A stretch of DNA of 64,000 nucleotides from Tritrichomonas musculus (Eukaryota > Parabasalia > Tritrichomonadida > Tritrichomonadidae): positions 124,001 through 188,000 of the forward strand of contig JAPFFF010000042.1 in NCBI GenBank assembly GCA_039105265.1. Reading direction: 5' to 3'. Both the position numbers and the translations under genes were made by a program. The notes below the pieces were generated by a model, which was not told the origin of the DNA, searched no databases, and saw only the letters and a list, made by a program, of their open reading frames with translations. Positions 53,270 through 62,231 of the stretch are shown here, piece by piece (the stretch's first letter is position 1; the number at the start of each line of letters is the position of its first letter).

Positions 53270-53367
53270 TCATTTGTGAGAACCATCTTTGTTTTGCAAT
53301 TTTCGAGAAACATTTATGTTTTGCAATTTGTGAGAACCATTTATGTTATTTTTCTGAAAATTTAAAA
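53270..53367. repeat. Triplicated 30-bp repeat before the Ca-loop gene
   Basis: GAGAACCATTTATGTTTTGC followed by AATTT occurs about three times with small changes. An upstream extension of the open reading frame crosses it (CENHLCFAIFEKHLCFAI), but the likely start is after it. Confidence 0.7.
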
Positions 53368-54720
53368 ATGGAACAGTCGCAACAACAACAACAACAACAA
53401 CAACAAGAAATAGATATTGAGGATGAACGGTTAAATAATTTCGATATAGATACAATTCCACAGCAATTATGGCGCCCACAAGCACAAGTACAAAGAGCAC
53501 AGTTACCATCACAGTTTGTACCAGGAGCACAGTGGAACAAGACGCCTAGAGATAGAGATTTCAAGAGTTATGGACTTCCTAATTACATGGATCCTAGAAA
53601 TGGCAATGTTCAAGAAATCATGGGCCATACAAATACTGATGCTGACTTACTTACAATGTTTAATAAGCTCAATGGTACTGCCATTAAACCAGAAGACATG
53701 GATGAACTCTTTGGAACTACAGAACAACAAAGAGCATATGCAAGACAGTGGTTAATAAAAGGTATAACAGAAAAGGTCAGCAGCATTAATCCAGGTGGTT
53801 TCACTTCTAAAGTCGGTATGGACGATCTTGCAAAATTAATCCTAAACATGAAACGTGATATCACTAGAGTAAAACAAGCAATATCTCCAGCAGGTGCAGA
53901 TCATATGATCAAAAAACATAACTTAAAAGCAAAACCAAATGCAAAATGGTTTCTCAACAAAAAAGACCCCAATGGACAAGCAGAAATTACAAACTTGACT
54001 GATATCAACAATGATGGAATTCCTGATGTTGTTGTATATAATTCAAGAAACCAACCTTTATACGTAAATGGTTACACAACTACAATCTCTAAATTCCCAC
54101 ATGACCTTGCTTACTACCAACAATTCCCACTAAGAAAAGACAGAGCAGGAAATCCTAAGAATAAGTGGATTCGTGAACAATTTCATAACTTACACTATAT
54201 TGATGATGACAGCAATGATCCTAGAAATATTGGTAATGTTATGCCAGGCTATAGAGGATTTCCAGATGGTGTTAACACTACTGGCTACTCTGTTCGTAAA
54301 GCTAAGAGACTTTCACCATACCAGAGATTCAGGAAATACCTTCTCGATAAAGAACTCATACTTAAGTATGCTATTGCTCCAATTCAGAATTTATCAGCAG
54401 AAGTTAAATTGCCTATTATTGCTAGAGCTACAGCACACTTATGGCAAACAGTATTTATTAATCCTATATTGAACAAATATGGTATAGATGGTAATAATCC
54501 TACCGCTGTTGCCAAAGCTAAGAAGGATTGCAGAGATGAAATTGATGATATTGTGACTGGAAACATAAGTGACTTGTACTACGGAGATTCACAAACCAAA
54601 ACTAACACAAGAAATAACATCATTAATATACTCAAAACTACTATCATACAATACTGCCAAGCTAACAACATACCATTTGATCCAAATGCACAACCACCAC
54701 CACAACGAAGAAGGCAATAA
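53368..54720 (+). CDS. Ca-loop conserved Polinton protein
   Basis: About 450 residues from ATG 53368 (MEQSQQQQQ), which follows TTATTTTTCTGAAAATTTAAAAATG. A Gln run opens the protein. The conserved core has SSINPGGFTSKVGMDDLAKL, VKQAISPAGADHMIKKHNLK, TDINNDGIPDVVVYNSRN (calcium-type loop), QPLYVNGYTTTISK and RKAKRLSPYQRFRKYLLDKE. It is collinear with the element A protein at 2186-3769, where the calcium-type loop is NDINGDNIPDIII. It precedes the packaging ATPase, as in element A. Confidence 0.82.
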   Translation: MEQSQQQQQQQQQEIDIEDERLNNFDIDTIPQQLWRPQAQVQRAQLPSQFVPGAQWNKTPRDRDFKSYGLPNYMDPRNGNVQEIMGHTNTDADLLTMFNKLNGTAIKPEDMDELFGTTEQQRAYARQWLIKGITEKVSSINPGGFTSKVGMDDLAKLILNMKRDITRVKQAISPAGADHMIKKHNLKAKPNAKWFLNKKDPNGQAEITNLTDINNDGIPDVVVYNSRNQPLYVNGYTTTISKFPHDLAYYQQFPLRKDRAGNPKNKWIREQFHNLHYIDDDSNDPRNIGNVMPGYRGFPDGVNTTGYSVRKAKRLSPYQRFRKYLLDKELILKYAIAPIQNLSAEVKLPIIARATAHLWQTVFINPILNKYGIDGNNPTAVAKAKKDCRDEIDDIVTGNISDLYYGDSQTKTNTRNNIINILKTTIIQYCQANNIPFDPNAQPPPQRRRQ

Positions 54721-54807
54721 GAAGGGAACCATAAATAAGAAGGGAACCATAAATGAGAGTTATTTATTTTTATCACTACTGGGCTTTCTCAATTTACCAA
54801 CAGCAAA

Positions 54808-55617
54808 ATGAGTCTAGAAAAAGTTCATGACATAGTATCACAAGCACTGGAGATAAACAAAAATAACTTATGTGGAAGTAGCATAGATGAAATCCACAAT
54901 GATATAGATGTTCGCTACAACTCTGTGAATGTTATAGTAGGAAAACAGTCTATGGGAAAAACTGTGATAGCACTACAGGAAATCATTAAAATATCACTTC
55001 TAAGTACATACCATTTGTTAATATATGTTACGAAGAACGGAGATGAGAATGATAAGAGTTGGCAGTCACTGAAGACGTTCATTCAAATTCCATATATAGT
55101 AGTAAGTGAGAAAAATTGTAAGGATGCCATTCAAGAATTAATCTCTGCTAAAAACTTGTACTATATGATAAAGAGAGAGAATTTAGAGGAAAAAATAGAT
55201 GATGGGCAGATGGAGGATATGTTTCAAGTGTTACACGTTCATGACTTCAGCAAAGACACCCTACATACTCTTATACTCTTTGATGATATAGCAAATTCAA
55301 AATTGTTCGCGGCACCAGAATCATATTTCTCACAACAACTACGACGCTGCAGACACACAAACATATCTTACTTCTTGCTGATTCAATCATGGAAAGGTCT
55401 CGCACCGCATATCAAGAACGAGATCACAACATTATTTATCTTCCCATGCTTCAACAAACAGCAACTCCACTTCATATATTCACAGTCCGCGAGTAACTTA
55501 ACTTTTGATGAATTCTATGATATGTACAAAACTATGACAGAAATGAAAAATAAACGTCCTTATATGATAGTACATGTGACAGAAGGAGGAGAAACTATGG
55601 TGCGCGCACATTCATGA
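54808..55617 (+). CDS. FtsK/HerA-type genome-packaging ATPase
   Basis: 269 residues from ATG 54808. Walker A is GKQSMGKT at about 48-55, Walker B LHTLILFDDIANSK near 161-174, and the sensor block RRCRHTNISYFLLIQSW lies near 193-209. It is close to the element A ATPase. A TTATTTATTTTTATC stretch lies about 40 bases upstream of the ATG. Its stop slightly overlaps the end of the minus-strand 119-residue-family gene. Confidence 0.92.
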   Translation: MSLEKVHDIVSQALEINKNNLCGSSIDEIHNDIDVRYNSVNVIVGKQSMGKTVIALQEIIKISLLSTYHLLIYVTKNGDENDKSWQSLKTFIQIPYIVVSEKNCKDAIQELISAKNLYYMIKRENLEEKIDDGQMEDMFQVLHVHDFSKDTLHTLILFDDIANSKLFAAPESYFSQQLRRCRHTNISYFLLIQSWKGLAPHIKNEITTLFIFPCFNKQQLHFIYSQSASNLTFDEFYDMYKTMTEMKNKRPYMIVHVTEGGETMVRAHS

Positions 55618-55938
55618 TTTATCTTGTGGAGGATTTAAGAATTGTATGATCCTATTTATTGTCTCTTTCATTTGGCGTATCTCTTCTTGTACATTCATTT
55701 CTGGTTCCTCTACGTGCTTCTTTACATACTCGGTCTTCTCCTCGTGCTTCTTCAACATTAAAACATCTTTGATTTTGGTAATTCTGTAACCTTTGATGTG
55801 GTAGAGCTTGTTGAGTTTGTGAGTTGTGGTGCTGTCTATTTCTTCTTTATGCTTGTTGTAGAATAAGTTGAACTCATCTGGGGAATCAAACTCTTTGATA
55901 TAATTTGTGATAGGTTGGAGTATTTTAATTTCTGACAT
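55612..55938 (-). CDS. Small conserved Polinton protein (119-residue family)
   Basis: 108 residues from ATG 55938 (MSEIKILQPITNYIKEFDSP). It has DEFNLFYNKHKEEIDSTTTH, KLNKLYHIKGYRITKIKDVL, a Glu/Lys/Val-rich linker and a C-terminal helix (EEIRQMKETINRIIQFL). It is the counterpart of 4767-5105 in element A, with the same neighbours and strand. Function is unknown. Confidence 0.75.
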   Translation of the reverse strand: MSEIKILQPITNYIKEFDSPDEFNLFYNKHKEEIDSTTTHKLNKLYHIKGYRITKIKDVLMLKKHEEKTEYVKKHVEEPEMNVQEEIRQMKETINRIIQFLNPPQDKS

Positions 55939-56083
55939 CTTTATTACGAACAAAAATGATAATAACAAATGTTCTTCTTTCATGTTTAATCATAGTTGAG
56001 TTTTTACGATTGTGTGTGGAAATTTATTCTGTACTCCCTGATGAAGATCCACCACTAGATGAAGAAGTGAGAAAAAAATTGTA

Positions 56084-56180
56084 CTGCTGATATGGAAAAA
56101 CATTGATGATATGACAGATTGTGCAAAAACATTAATGAGATGACAGATTGTGCAAAAACATTAGTGAGGTGACGGATTGT
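56084..56180. repeat. Triplicated 33-35-bp repeat
   Basis: Three copies of AAAAACATTGATGATATGAC then AGATTGTGC, with GATGATATG, AATGAGATG and AGTGAGGTG variants. They lie in the 240-base gap between two minus-strand genes of element D. Confidence 0.75.
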
Positions 56181-56222
56181 GTTATTTATTTTTGAGTGAT
56201 AGAAGTCAGTCGGAATTCAGAC

Positions 56223-56477
56223 CTACTTCAACATAGGGACATCAAATTTGTTTACATTTCTGACCCCAATTGCATTTGTTCCGCTGCTATTTTTGTCTCT
56301 ATTTACCCAAGAATCTGCTTTGTCTGCAAAATTGCCTATAGTATTGAGAACATTTCCGACTGTACCACCGAAGACTGGAGCTACTGCTTTTGCTACTTTG
56401 GATACTATTGGTGCTGCTTTACTTACGACATTTTTAACGCCTTTTGCTATCTTTTTGAAGAAACTTCCGAAAGCCAT
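56223..56477 (-). CDS. Small glycine-rich amphipathic virion-type protein
   Basis: 84 residues. The basic amphipathic start MAFGSFFKKIAKGVKNVVSK leads to apolar VSKVAKAVAPVFGGTVGNVL and ends with NKFDVPMLK, like the FSIPMLKGNI end of the element A protein at 5157. The two share start, end and neighbours. A membrane-active or DNA-condensing internal virion protein fits the composition; not proven. Confidence 0.65.
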   Translation of the reverse strand: MAFGSFFKKIAKGVKNVVSKAAPIVSKVAKAVAPVFGGTVGNVLNTIGNFADKADSWVNRDKNSSGTNAIGVRNVNKFDVPMLK

Positions 56478-56594
56478 GATTTTGAATTCGTGGACAAAGA
56501 TACTTTTTTTGAAACTGAAATGACATACTACAACGCTTAAACCAAGAATTTAGGAAATGATGAAGGTGACGTACTCGGGTTCTTCCAAAATAAG

Positions 56595-58448
56595 ATGCGC
56601 AATTTAATACAGAAAAACGGTGGCGACAATTCTTTCTCATTCATTATGGAAGAGTTTAAAGACAAAGACGCTCCACTCCCTGTTGGAACCAAGACCAGAA
56701 TCAAGCTCACACACTCAGGACACACAATAACACAAATAGAAAAATCATTCTCAACTATACTCCTCGACTTCAGAATTAAATTGTCAGACCCTATAGATGT
56801 TTCAGCAGATAAGAACAAACTCATGAAAATCTTCGTGGGCTTCAAAAATGCTGTGGAATTCTATGAGGACTGTAGATTCTGGATAAATGACAAACTCCTC
56901 TCTGCATACAGGCAAGATGAACTACAAAGGGAATCATTTGCGTATAACAGTATCAAGCCTAGAGATGCCAAAGCTTCTAGTAAATTCAGTCATAGTATCT
57001 GGGAAAACGTTGCACAATACTCACCATCTGTCTGTGGAACCTACATTGATTTAGTAGACATTGCTGATGGACAGCCACATACATTCACTATTGAACTCAC
57101 AATTCCATTTACAGATCAACTTGTACTTCAGGCTTGGCAACTCTACCCTAATGCTATCTGTGGTGAAATAGAAGAGGAAGTCAAAACAAGTCTTCGCGCA
57201 ATGGTCTGGTGTCAAGTAAATCCAAATATTGTAAAAGAAACATTGCAGTTTTTGGAGGATAAAGAAATTACAGAACAAATTCCAGCAGTAGTTCCAATCT
57301 CACGCAAGTTCACACAAGTAGGTAGACCATCAAATATAGTCGTTCATTACTCAGAAAAGCCAGCATCAAATCAAGTCTTACACATTAAGTACCAAAGACT
57401 ACACGCAGGAAAAGCTTACACAGATACAGATCTAGCAAGTAGGGCAGACACACATAATGATGAAGCAGAACCTTTGACGATAGACTTCCATTATACAGAA
57501 GCCGACTACACTAAATATGGAGTAACAAAGGACGACATCAATAAAGCTTCATTTGCGATTATGATAGCTGCTGCCAATCCTGATTATGTTCTCAATGCTG
57601 GAGATGATGTGAAAATCATAAGTGAAGAAGTAGAAGGTGCTTTAATTACTGATGTTAAGAAGAGCGACGACAATATCAACCTCAGTGTTGGAAAAATCAC
57701 CCTTGATGTCCTCGGTGGTACAATACAATTGGGACGTAGCAACTTGGCAGGATTTGGACTAAAAGAAGAAACATATCAAGGTTTAGTTCGAGAATTACAA
57801 ACACCATTGCTAGTACCTGCGCAAGAACTCACTCGAGAAATCTTTGAGGGAAGTGCTAAGGTAAATGGACTTGAAATCTCTAAGTCTGTACCTCTTCGTA
57901 ACGCCACTAACATTACCATGATGTTTCCAAAATCGCCGGCAGACATCACCTGCTTTGATAATATTATGTACAGAAATGTTCAGCTCATCGTAAATAAAAG
58001 AACATACCCAGATACTGAATTCAGTGATACGTGTGCAGCAAGGTTCTACCAACATCAACTTATTGCAAATGAACTCGACGGAACTTTAGAAGCAACCCAA
58101 GAATTTGAGGACTCCTTCACGCAACCTCTTAATGATCCTGTTACTGGAAAGCGTTATACCAATTGCAGGAGTGATGGTACTTCTTTTGGTATCAATTTTC
58201 AAATGGAGAGAAGTAATGCTGGCTATGTCTTTGATGGTATCGATACGGATTCAACATCTATTACAGTCACATTTAGAGGACAGCCAATGTACCAAGGAGA
58301 GAACGACACATACTTTATACCAGACCCTGACTATCCAGATCAACACCCACCTGCACCAGAAGCTTGGATTTGCAGCGATACATACTGGACATGGAGCACA
58401 AATGGTGTAGAGTATTATGCTGTAGGTGTCCCTGCTGGATATGAGTAA
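56595..58448 (+). CDS. Major capsid protein, double jelly-roll type (probable)
   Basis: An open frame of 617 codons. It shares with the element A protein IEKSFSTILLDFRIKLSDPI, KPRDAKASSKFSHSIWENVA, LVLQAWQLYPNAICGEIEEE, NATNITMMFPKSPADITCFD, NCRSDGTSFGINFQMERSNA and SITVTFRGQPMYQGENDTYF. A middle insertion (about residues 240-340) makes it longer. Its exact N-terminus is uncertain. It follows the glycine-rich small gene, as in element A. Confidence 0.8.
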   Translation: MRNLIQKNGGDNSFSFIMEEFKDKDAPLPVGTKTRIKLTHSGHTITQIEKSFSTILLDFRIKLSDPIDVSADKNKLMKIFVGFKNAVEFYEDCRFWINDKLLSAYRQDELQRESFAYNSIKPRDAKASSKFSHSIWENVAQYSPSVCGTYIDLVDIADGQPHTFTIELTIPFTDQLVLQAWQLYPNAICGEIEEEVKTSLRAMVWCQVNPNIVKETLQFLEDKEITEQIPAVVPISRKFTQVGRPSNIVVHYSEKPASNQVLHIKYQRLHAGKAYTDTDLASRADTHNDEAEPLTIDFHYTEADYTKYGVTKDDINKASFAIMIAAANPDYVLNAGDDVKIISEEVEGALITDVKKSDDNINLSVGKITLDVLGGTIQLGRSNLAGFGLKEETYQGLVRELQTPLLVPAQELTREIFEGSAKVNGLEISKSVPLRNATNITMMFPKSPADITCFDNIMYRNVQLIVNKRTYPDTEFSDTCAARFYQHQLIANELDGTLEATQEFEDSFTQPLNDPVTGKRYTNCRSDGTSFGINFQMERSNAGYVFDGIDTDSTSITVTFRGQPMYQGENDTYFIPDPDYPDQHPPAPEAWICSDTYWTWSTNGVEYYAVGVPAGYE

Positions 58449-58533
58449 GTGGTGGAATCTCATTAATGTTGACTTTTGATGATTTTTATTTTTGTTTAAT
58501 TATTTTTGAATTTTATCTCATGTACAAAAATAG

Positions 58534-59052
58534 ATGACAACAGAAATGACAAACTCAAGAATAACAATAACACCGAAGAACATTGATAAGTATAACATTT
58601 ATTGGAATTATAGATGCTTATCACCAACTGCAATCATGAATGTATTAAAGCAGAACTTCCCCTCTCGTTATTTCAACACTGAATCCACCACTCATGTTTT
58701 CATAAATAAACATTCAACGATGCCAGATCATTTTGCCAAACCTAATCGTGATAGTTGTAATGTAGAAGTAAGTTGTATCTCATTGTCTAATCATGAAATT
58801 ATTTCCAATCATGAGGTATCAATGCTGTTTAATTGTGGAATGTTATTCATTAGAGTTACGAAGAGTGAAAAGTGGATGCGAAAATATGGCATGTCATATG
58901 TTATAATCAACAATCAAATCACTGAAACGGAATCATTTCCATACTATCCATCAAGCTATTCCAATTTGTTGAAACCACCAACAGAAAAAGAAATACGAGA
59001 ACAAAAAGAAAAGAGAAGTTTTAATATAGTCCTTAATCATATTCAACCGTGA
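58534..59052 (+). CDS. Hypothetical protein before the right terminal repeat
   Basis: 172 residues from ATG 58534, after a T-rich leader (TTTTTATTTTTGTTTAATTATTTTTG at 58482-58508). Mixed alpha/beta composition with ITITPKNIDKYNIYWNYRCL, CNVEVSCISLSNHEIISNHE, MLFNCGMLFIRVTKSEKWMR and a charged tail. It occupies the place after the major capsid gene where element A has a minor-capsid-like gene, but no sequence likeness is seen. No family is recognised. Confidence 0.6.
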   Translation: MTTEMTNSRITITPKNIDKYNIYWNYRCLSPTAIMNVLKQNFPSRYFNTESTTHVFINKHSTMPDHFAKPNRDSCNVEVSCISLSNHEIISNHEVSMLFNCGMLFIRVTKSEKWMRKYGMSYVIINNQITETESFPYYPSSYSNLLKPPTEKEIREQKEKRSFNIVLNHIQP

Positions 59053-59060
59053 AACCTATA

Positions 59061-59399
59061 AATGAGAATTATTTTTATGCGCAATACAGGGTCCGAAATC
59101 ACCTACCTTTAATTACATATGAAAACACTAATGAAAACCCCGTACAAGTCCATCAATTTATCCCACATATGTGATTCGATAAAATGGCGATCATCAAAAA
59201 AGTTTTCAATGACGTTGATTTTGATTTTGAAAACGGTCCTGAGCATTGTTTTTGAGAAATCACGCCTATTGAAGATAATATTGGAGAAAGATATAAGAAT
59301 TGTATCGAAGGTTTAACAGTTGTACTTGCGCTAGGCGGACGACGTTAAAAAGGGGGAGTGAGGACTTCGGTCCGAAATCACCCTTTTTATCATACTACT
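59061..59399 (-). repeat. Right terminal inverted repeat of element D
   Basis: 339 bp, inverted match of 42446-42784 with about four differences. Its outer end reads CATACTACT, complement of AGTAGTATG. Confidence 0.95.
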
Positions 59400-59465
59400 C
59401 CATACAAGAATATTTTTGGATGGTTTATTTTTAAAACTAAATTCTGAATATATTATTTGAGTTAT
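59400..59465. repeat. Dispersed repeat copy 1, right part, with right target duplication
   Basis: Begins with CCATA (59400-59404), then AAGAATATTTTTGGATGGTT and AAACTAAATTCTGAAT, which line up with the end of copy 2 near 43165-43215. It therefore completes copy 1, split by element D. Confidence 0.7.
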
Positions 59466-59529
59466 TACAATATATTTCAATATTTATTTGGTTTTATATT
59501 TATTCAAAATCGAGTTTCCATCTTTGTCT

Positions 59530-59596
59530 ATGCGTGTGTCGTAATGGTTAAACTCCCTACCTAACATCCTAGGTTCGACATATATCCGGAACGCAT
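59530..59596 (+). other. tRNA-like remnant or SINE head
   Basis: A 67-base segment flanked by ATGCGT and ACGCAT, which pair as a terminal stem. Inside are GTCGTAATGGTTAAAC, like a tRNA D-arm or pol III A box, and AGGTTCGACA, like a T-loop or B box. The T-stem does not pair well and the length is short for a tRNA, so a degenerate tRNA or a tRNA-derived repeat is more likely than a working gene. It is in the host strip between elements D and E. Confidence 0.4.
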
Positions 59597-59873
59597 TTTT
59601 TCTGAGTTATGAGAAAGAGTGGACTTTGAGTGAAATCTGTGAAAACTTGGATTTGTGGCTAAGTTGTGAGTTGTTCGTTAACAATTATTCCGCAAACAAA
59701 AAACTTATTGAGTTAAGTTTCCATCTTCCTGATCGAGGCCATTAACTTCCCCTAGTTAACGGACGGCTCCTTTCAATAAGGATTTCATTTGAAGTAGATC
59801 TCTTTTATAAGTAATTCAGAAAAAGGCCTCTCAGGGTTGGTTTTTGCACTTTTGTTTTTATATTTTTATAAAA
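59597..59873. other. Short non-element strip
   Basis: About 280 bases without a clear gene or repeat family; the composition is less AT-rich than the flanking parts. It holds a TTAACTTCCCCTAGTTAACG near-palindrome (59748-59767). No terminal repeat for element E is visible in it. Confidence 0.45.
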
Positions 59874-61124
59874 ATGTATCCAACACTAAATCCTACCGAA
59901 GAACAAACACCTATACCAATTGAATATGCTTAATTTTTAGAAGATGGGAAACGAGATAAAACAAGACCTAATCGTTTTTATTTTAATTATCCTCAAGATT
60001 GGGTTACTTCAAATAGAGGGGAATCAATAATAGGTGTGAGAAATATATGGACAAATAGTAGAAGAAGAAAAATTTCTTATACAATAGGAATCAGAAAATA
60101 TTATAAAAAAGATTATGATGACTTAAAGCTAAACAACCCAAATCAATCATATGATGACCTTTATTTATCTATTCCTAATGATAGGAAATCAGAATTATTT
60201 TATAATTTAACTTCTTGGATTCCTTCAGAAAAAGATTTAAGAGAAATATTAAGTGATTTGAGGTATTTTTTAGAACCAGAGTTTAAAAAATATAATGTTG
60301 CTCCAATTGCATTAAATAAATTTCTTCATTCTTCAATTGATACACAAAAAAAGAAAATAGAAGATGAAATAGAAAAGAAAATGAATGAAACATTACAACT
60401 TGATAATGAAATAGCAAATAGTGTTGATTTAAATGAAATAGCACAAAAAACATTTCAAAGACAGATTTTATATAATGAGTGCTGGGAATTGAGAAGAAAA
60501 AAGGATGAATTGGAGGAATCAAAAAAATTAGTTGGACAACCTGTTTTTGATTTAAAGGATGTTGGTATGGATGGATATTATGATTATAACAAAAAGAAAT
60601 TTATTGAAATAATGTACTCACCTTGTAATGAAGATGAAAATAATCCATTTTATGTTGATTTATCAATTAGCTTTCGCATAAGACCTTTTAAAAATGGAAT
60701 ACAAGATAATTCTATTAATGCTATTTATGATTTTGTTGATGTTATGAATGTTGGTTATGAACCTTTTCAAAATAATCCAAACAAATACATGGACTTAGAG
60801 AATCCTATTGAAGACAAAAATGAAAATATAGTGAGATATGAAGGTATATAGATGAGAGAAATACAATTTGAGGACGAGTGGGATAGAGTTAGTTGCAAAA
60901 TATATTCATCAATAGCAGAACAATCATCAAAAGGTTACTTAGGAAATAGTAACGTTATATTTAACCCAATCAAATACTTCAAGCTAAACTCAACTGATCA
61001 ACGATTTTGGATAGAGTTTTATTCAGGGCGTCATAATCAGATACCAGTAAAGATACCAAATAATGAAACATTTTATATTGAGATGCAATTCATGCCATTC
61101 AATAAGAAATTGATGTATGTTTAA
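59874..61124 (+). pseudogene. Minor capsid/penton candidate of element E (broken)
   Basis: A broken relative of the 333-residue element B protein. Landmarks are PNRFYFNYPQDWVTSNRGES, IIGVRNIWTNSRRRKISY, a long helical insertion (KKIEDEIEKKMNETLQLDN) not in B, KDVGMDGYYDYNKKKFIEIM, and NPIKYFKLNSTDQRFWIEFY with FYIEMQFMPFNKK at the end. It precedes the integrase as in element B. It does not have the IQTD motif that the B protein has at the corresponding place. Confidence 0.75.
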
Positions 61125-61135
61125 GACTAATTTAA

Positions 61136-62221
61136 ATGAACAAAAAGCATTTTAAGACAATTAATGAGCTTCATTCTTTTTTTCCTTGGAGATCTGCCTC
61201 TAAATTTGTTCCACTCGCAAAACGATATGGATTCACAGAAGAAGCCGCATTAGATTATTTAAGGAAGATAGTACATGATGTAAAGGTACCAAAGGCAAAG
61301 TTTATGAATATCTATTCTAAACACTCTGGGGGATATCAAATGGACACATTCATCAATGATAAGACAAAGGATGGTCTCAACTATTTGATGCTAATTAATA
61401 TTAACACAAGAAAAGCATATTGTTATCCAATGAAGGGGAAAGGTGCAAAAGAGGTAGCCCAGGCATTAAATAAATTATTTGAGGACGAGCCAGATGTCAA
61501 TTCGATAACATCAGACCAGGATGCTGCTTACTTGTCCAATGATGTATTACAGTTGATGAAGACCAAAAATATTGTTTACACTACTACCGAGGATAATAAT
61601 CATAATGTACTAGGTATCATAAATAGGTTTATGAGAACGATTAGAGACATGGTAGGCGAGAACAGGTTCATCAATGAGAAAGAAATGGATAGTTTAATAG
61701 ATTCATACAACAATTCTCCCCACAGATCATTGGACTATAAGATACCAAACGAGATGACAGAGAAAGATGAAAAAGAATATGTAAAAACCAAGTCGCAAAA
61801 CAATCCATATGACTTTAAGCCAAATGATAGAGTTAGAATTATTCAAGCCAAGGAGCCATTTTTGAAGCGCAGGAACAAGGTAAGCAAGGAAGCATATATA
61901 GTTGATTCAAAGGCTGGGAACCAATTTATAATTAAGTCCAAAGATGAGTCAATAGACAAACTCCCTGGTTATAGGTTAATCAAGACACAAAACAAAAATA
62001 TTGCACAAACACTTAAGGGAGGCAAGAGAGGTATTGTGGAGAAGATTATTTCTTATGATACAACAAAGAACAAATATAAAATTAAATACAGCGAAGGTAC
62101 AGAAGACATCATACCGGCTAAAAATTTACGAGAAGGTGCTCCAACAAAGCTATCTAATCTTGAAGTGGATTACTGGTCAAAGAAGAAAAATATACCCAAC
62201 AATATAAAGAAATGGATTTAA
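61136..62221 (+). CDS. Polinton integrase, retroviral-type, B/E lineage
   Basis: 361 residues from ATG 61136 (ATTTAAATG). Landmarks are GYQMDTFINDKTKDGLNYLM, SITSDQDAAYLSNDVLQLMK, LGIINRFMRTIRDMVG, YNNSPHRSLDYKIP, and a C-terminal domain with VRIIQAKEPFLKRRNKVSKE and LPGYRLIK. It is collinear with the element B integrase at 23279 throughout. It carries the same short spacing to the ATPase gene. Confidence 0.9.
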   Translation: MNKKHFKTINELHSFFPWRSASKFVPLAKRYGFTEEAALDYLRKIVHDVKVPKAKFMNIYSKHSGGYQMDTFINDKTKDGLNYLMLININTRKAYCYPMKGKGAKEVAQALNKLFEDEPDVNSITSDQDAAYLSNDVLQLMKTKNIVYTTTEDNNHNVLGIINRFMRTIRDMVGENRFINEKEMDSLIDSYNNSPHRSLDYKIPNEMTEKDEKEYVKTKSQNNPYDFKPNDRVRIIQAKEPFLKRRNKVSKEAYIVDSKAGNQFIIKSKDESIDKLPGYRLIKTQNKNIAQTLKGGKRGIVEKIISYDTTKNKYKIKYSEGTEDIIPAKNLREGAPTKLSNLEVDYWSKKKNIPNNIKKWI

Positions 62222-62231
62222 CCACAAATAA

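Larger units (their letters stand above)
42446..59399. mobile_element. Polinton/Maverick element D (nearly whole, young)
   Basis: 17.0 kb between 339-bp terminal inverted repeats that begin AGTAGTATGATAAAAAGGG. Contents are polymerase B, a PD-(D/E)XK endonuclease, integrase, small basic protein, DVGC-type protein, fibre, minor-capsid-like protein, Ca-loop protein, packaging ATPase, two small proteins, major capsid protein and a 172-residue protein. The two repeats differ at about four positions by eye, roughly 1 percent, so the insertion is recent. About one break is visible; all other main ORFs are long. Confidence 0.93.

Noticed and set aside
56196-56540. Plus-strand frames over the small glycine-rich gene of element D
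   Set aside because: They overlap the minus-strand gene whose protein matches its element A counterpart; the plus frames have no relatives.
59119-59316. A 65-codon frame present in both terminal repeats of element D
   Set aside because: It is conserved only because the terminal repeats are near-identical; it lacks the start context and has no protein-like features.
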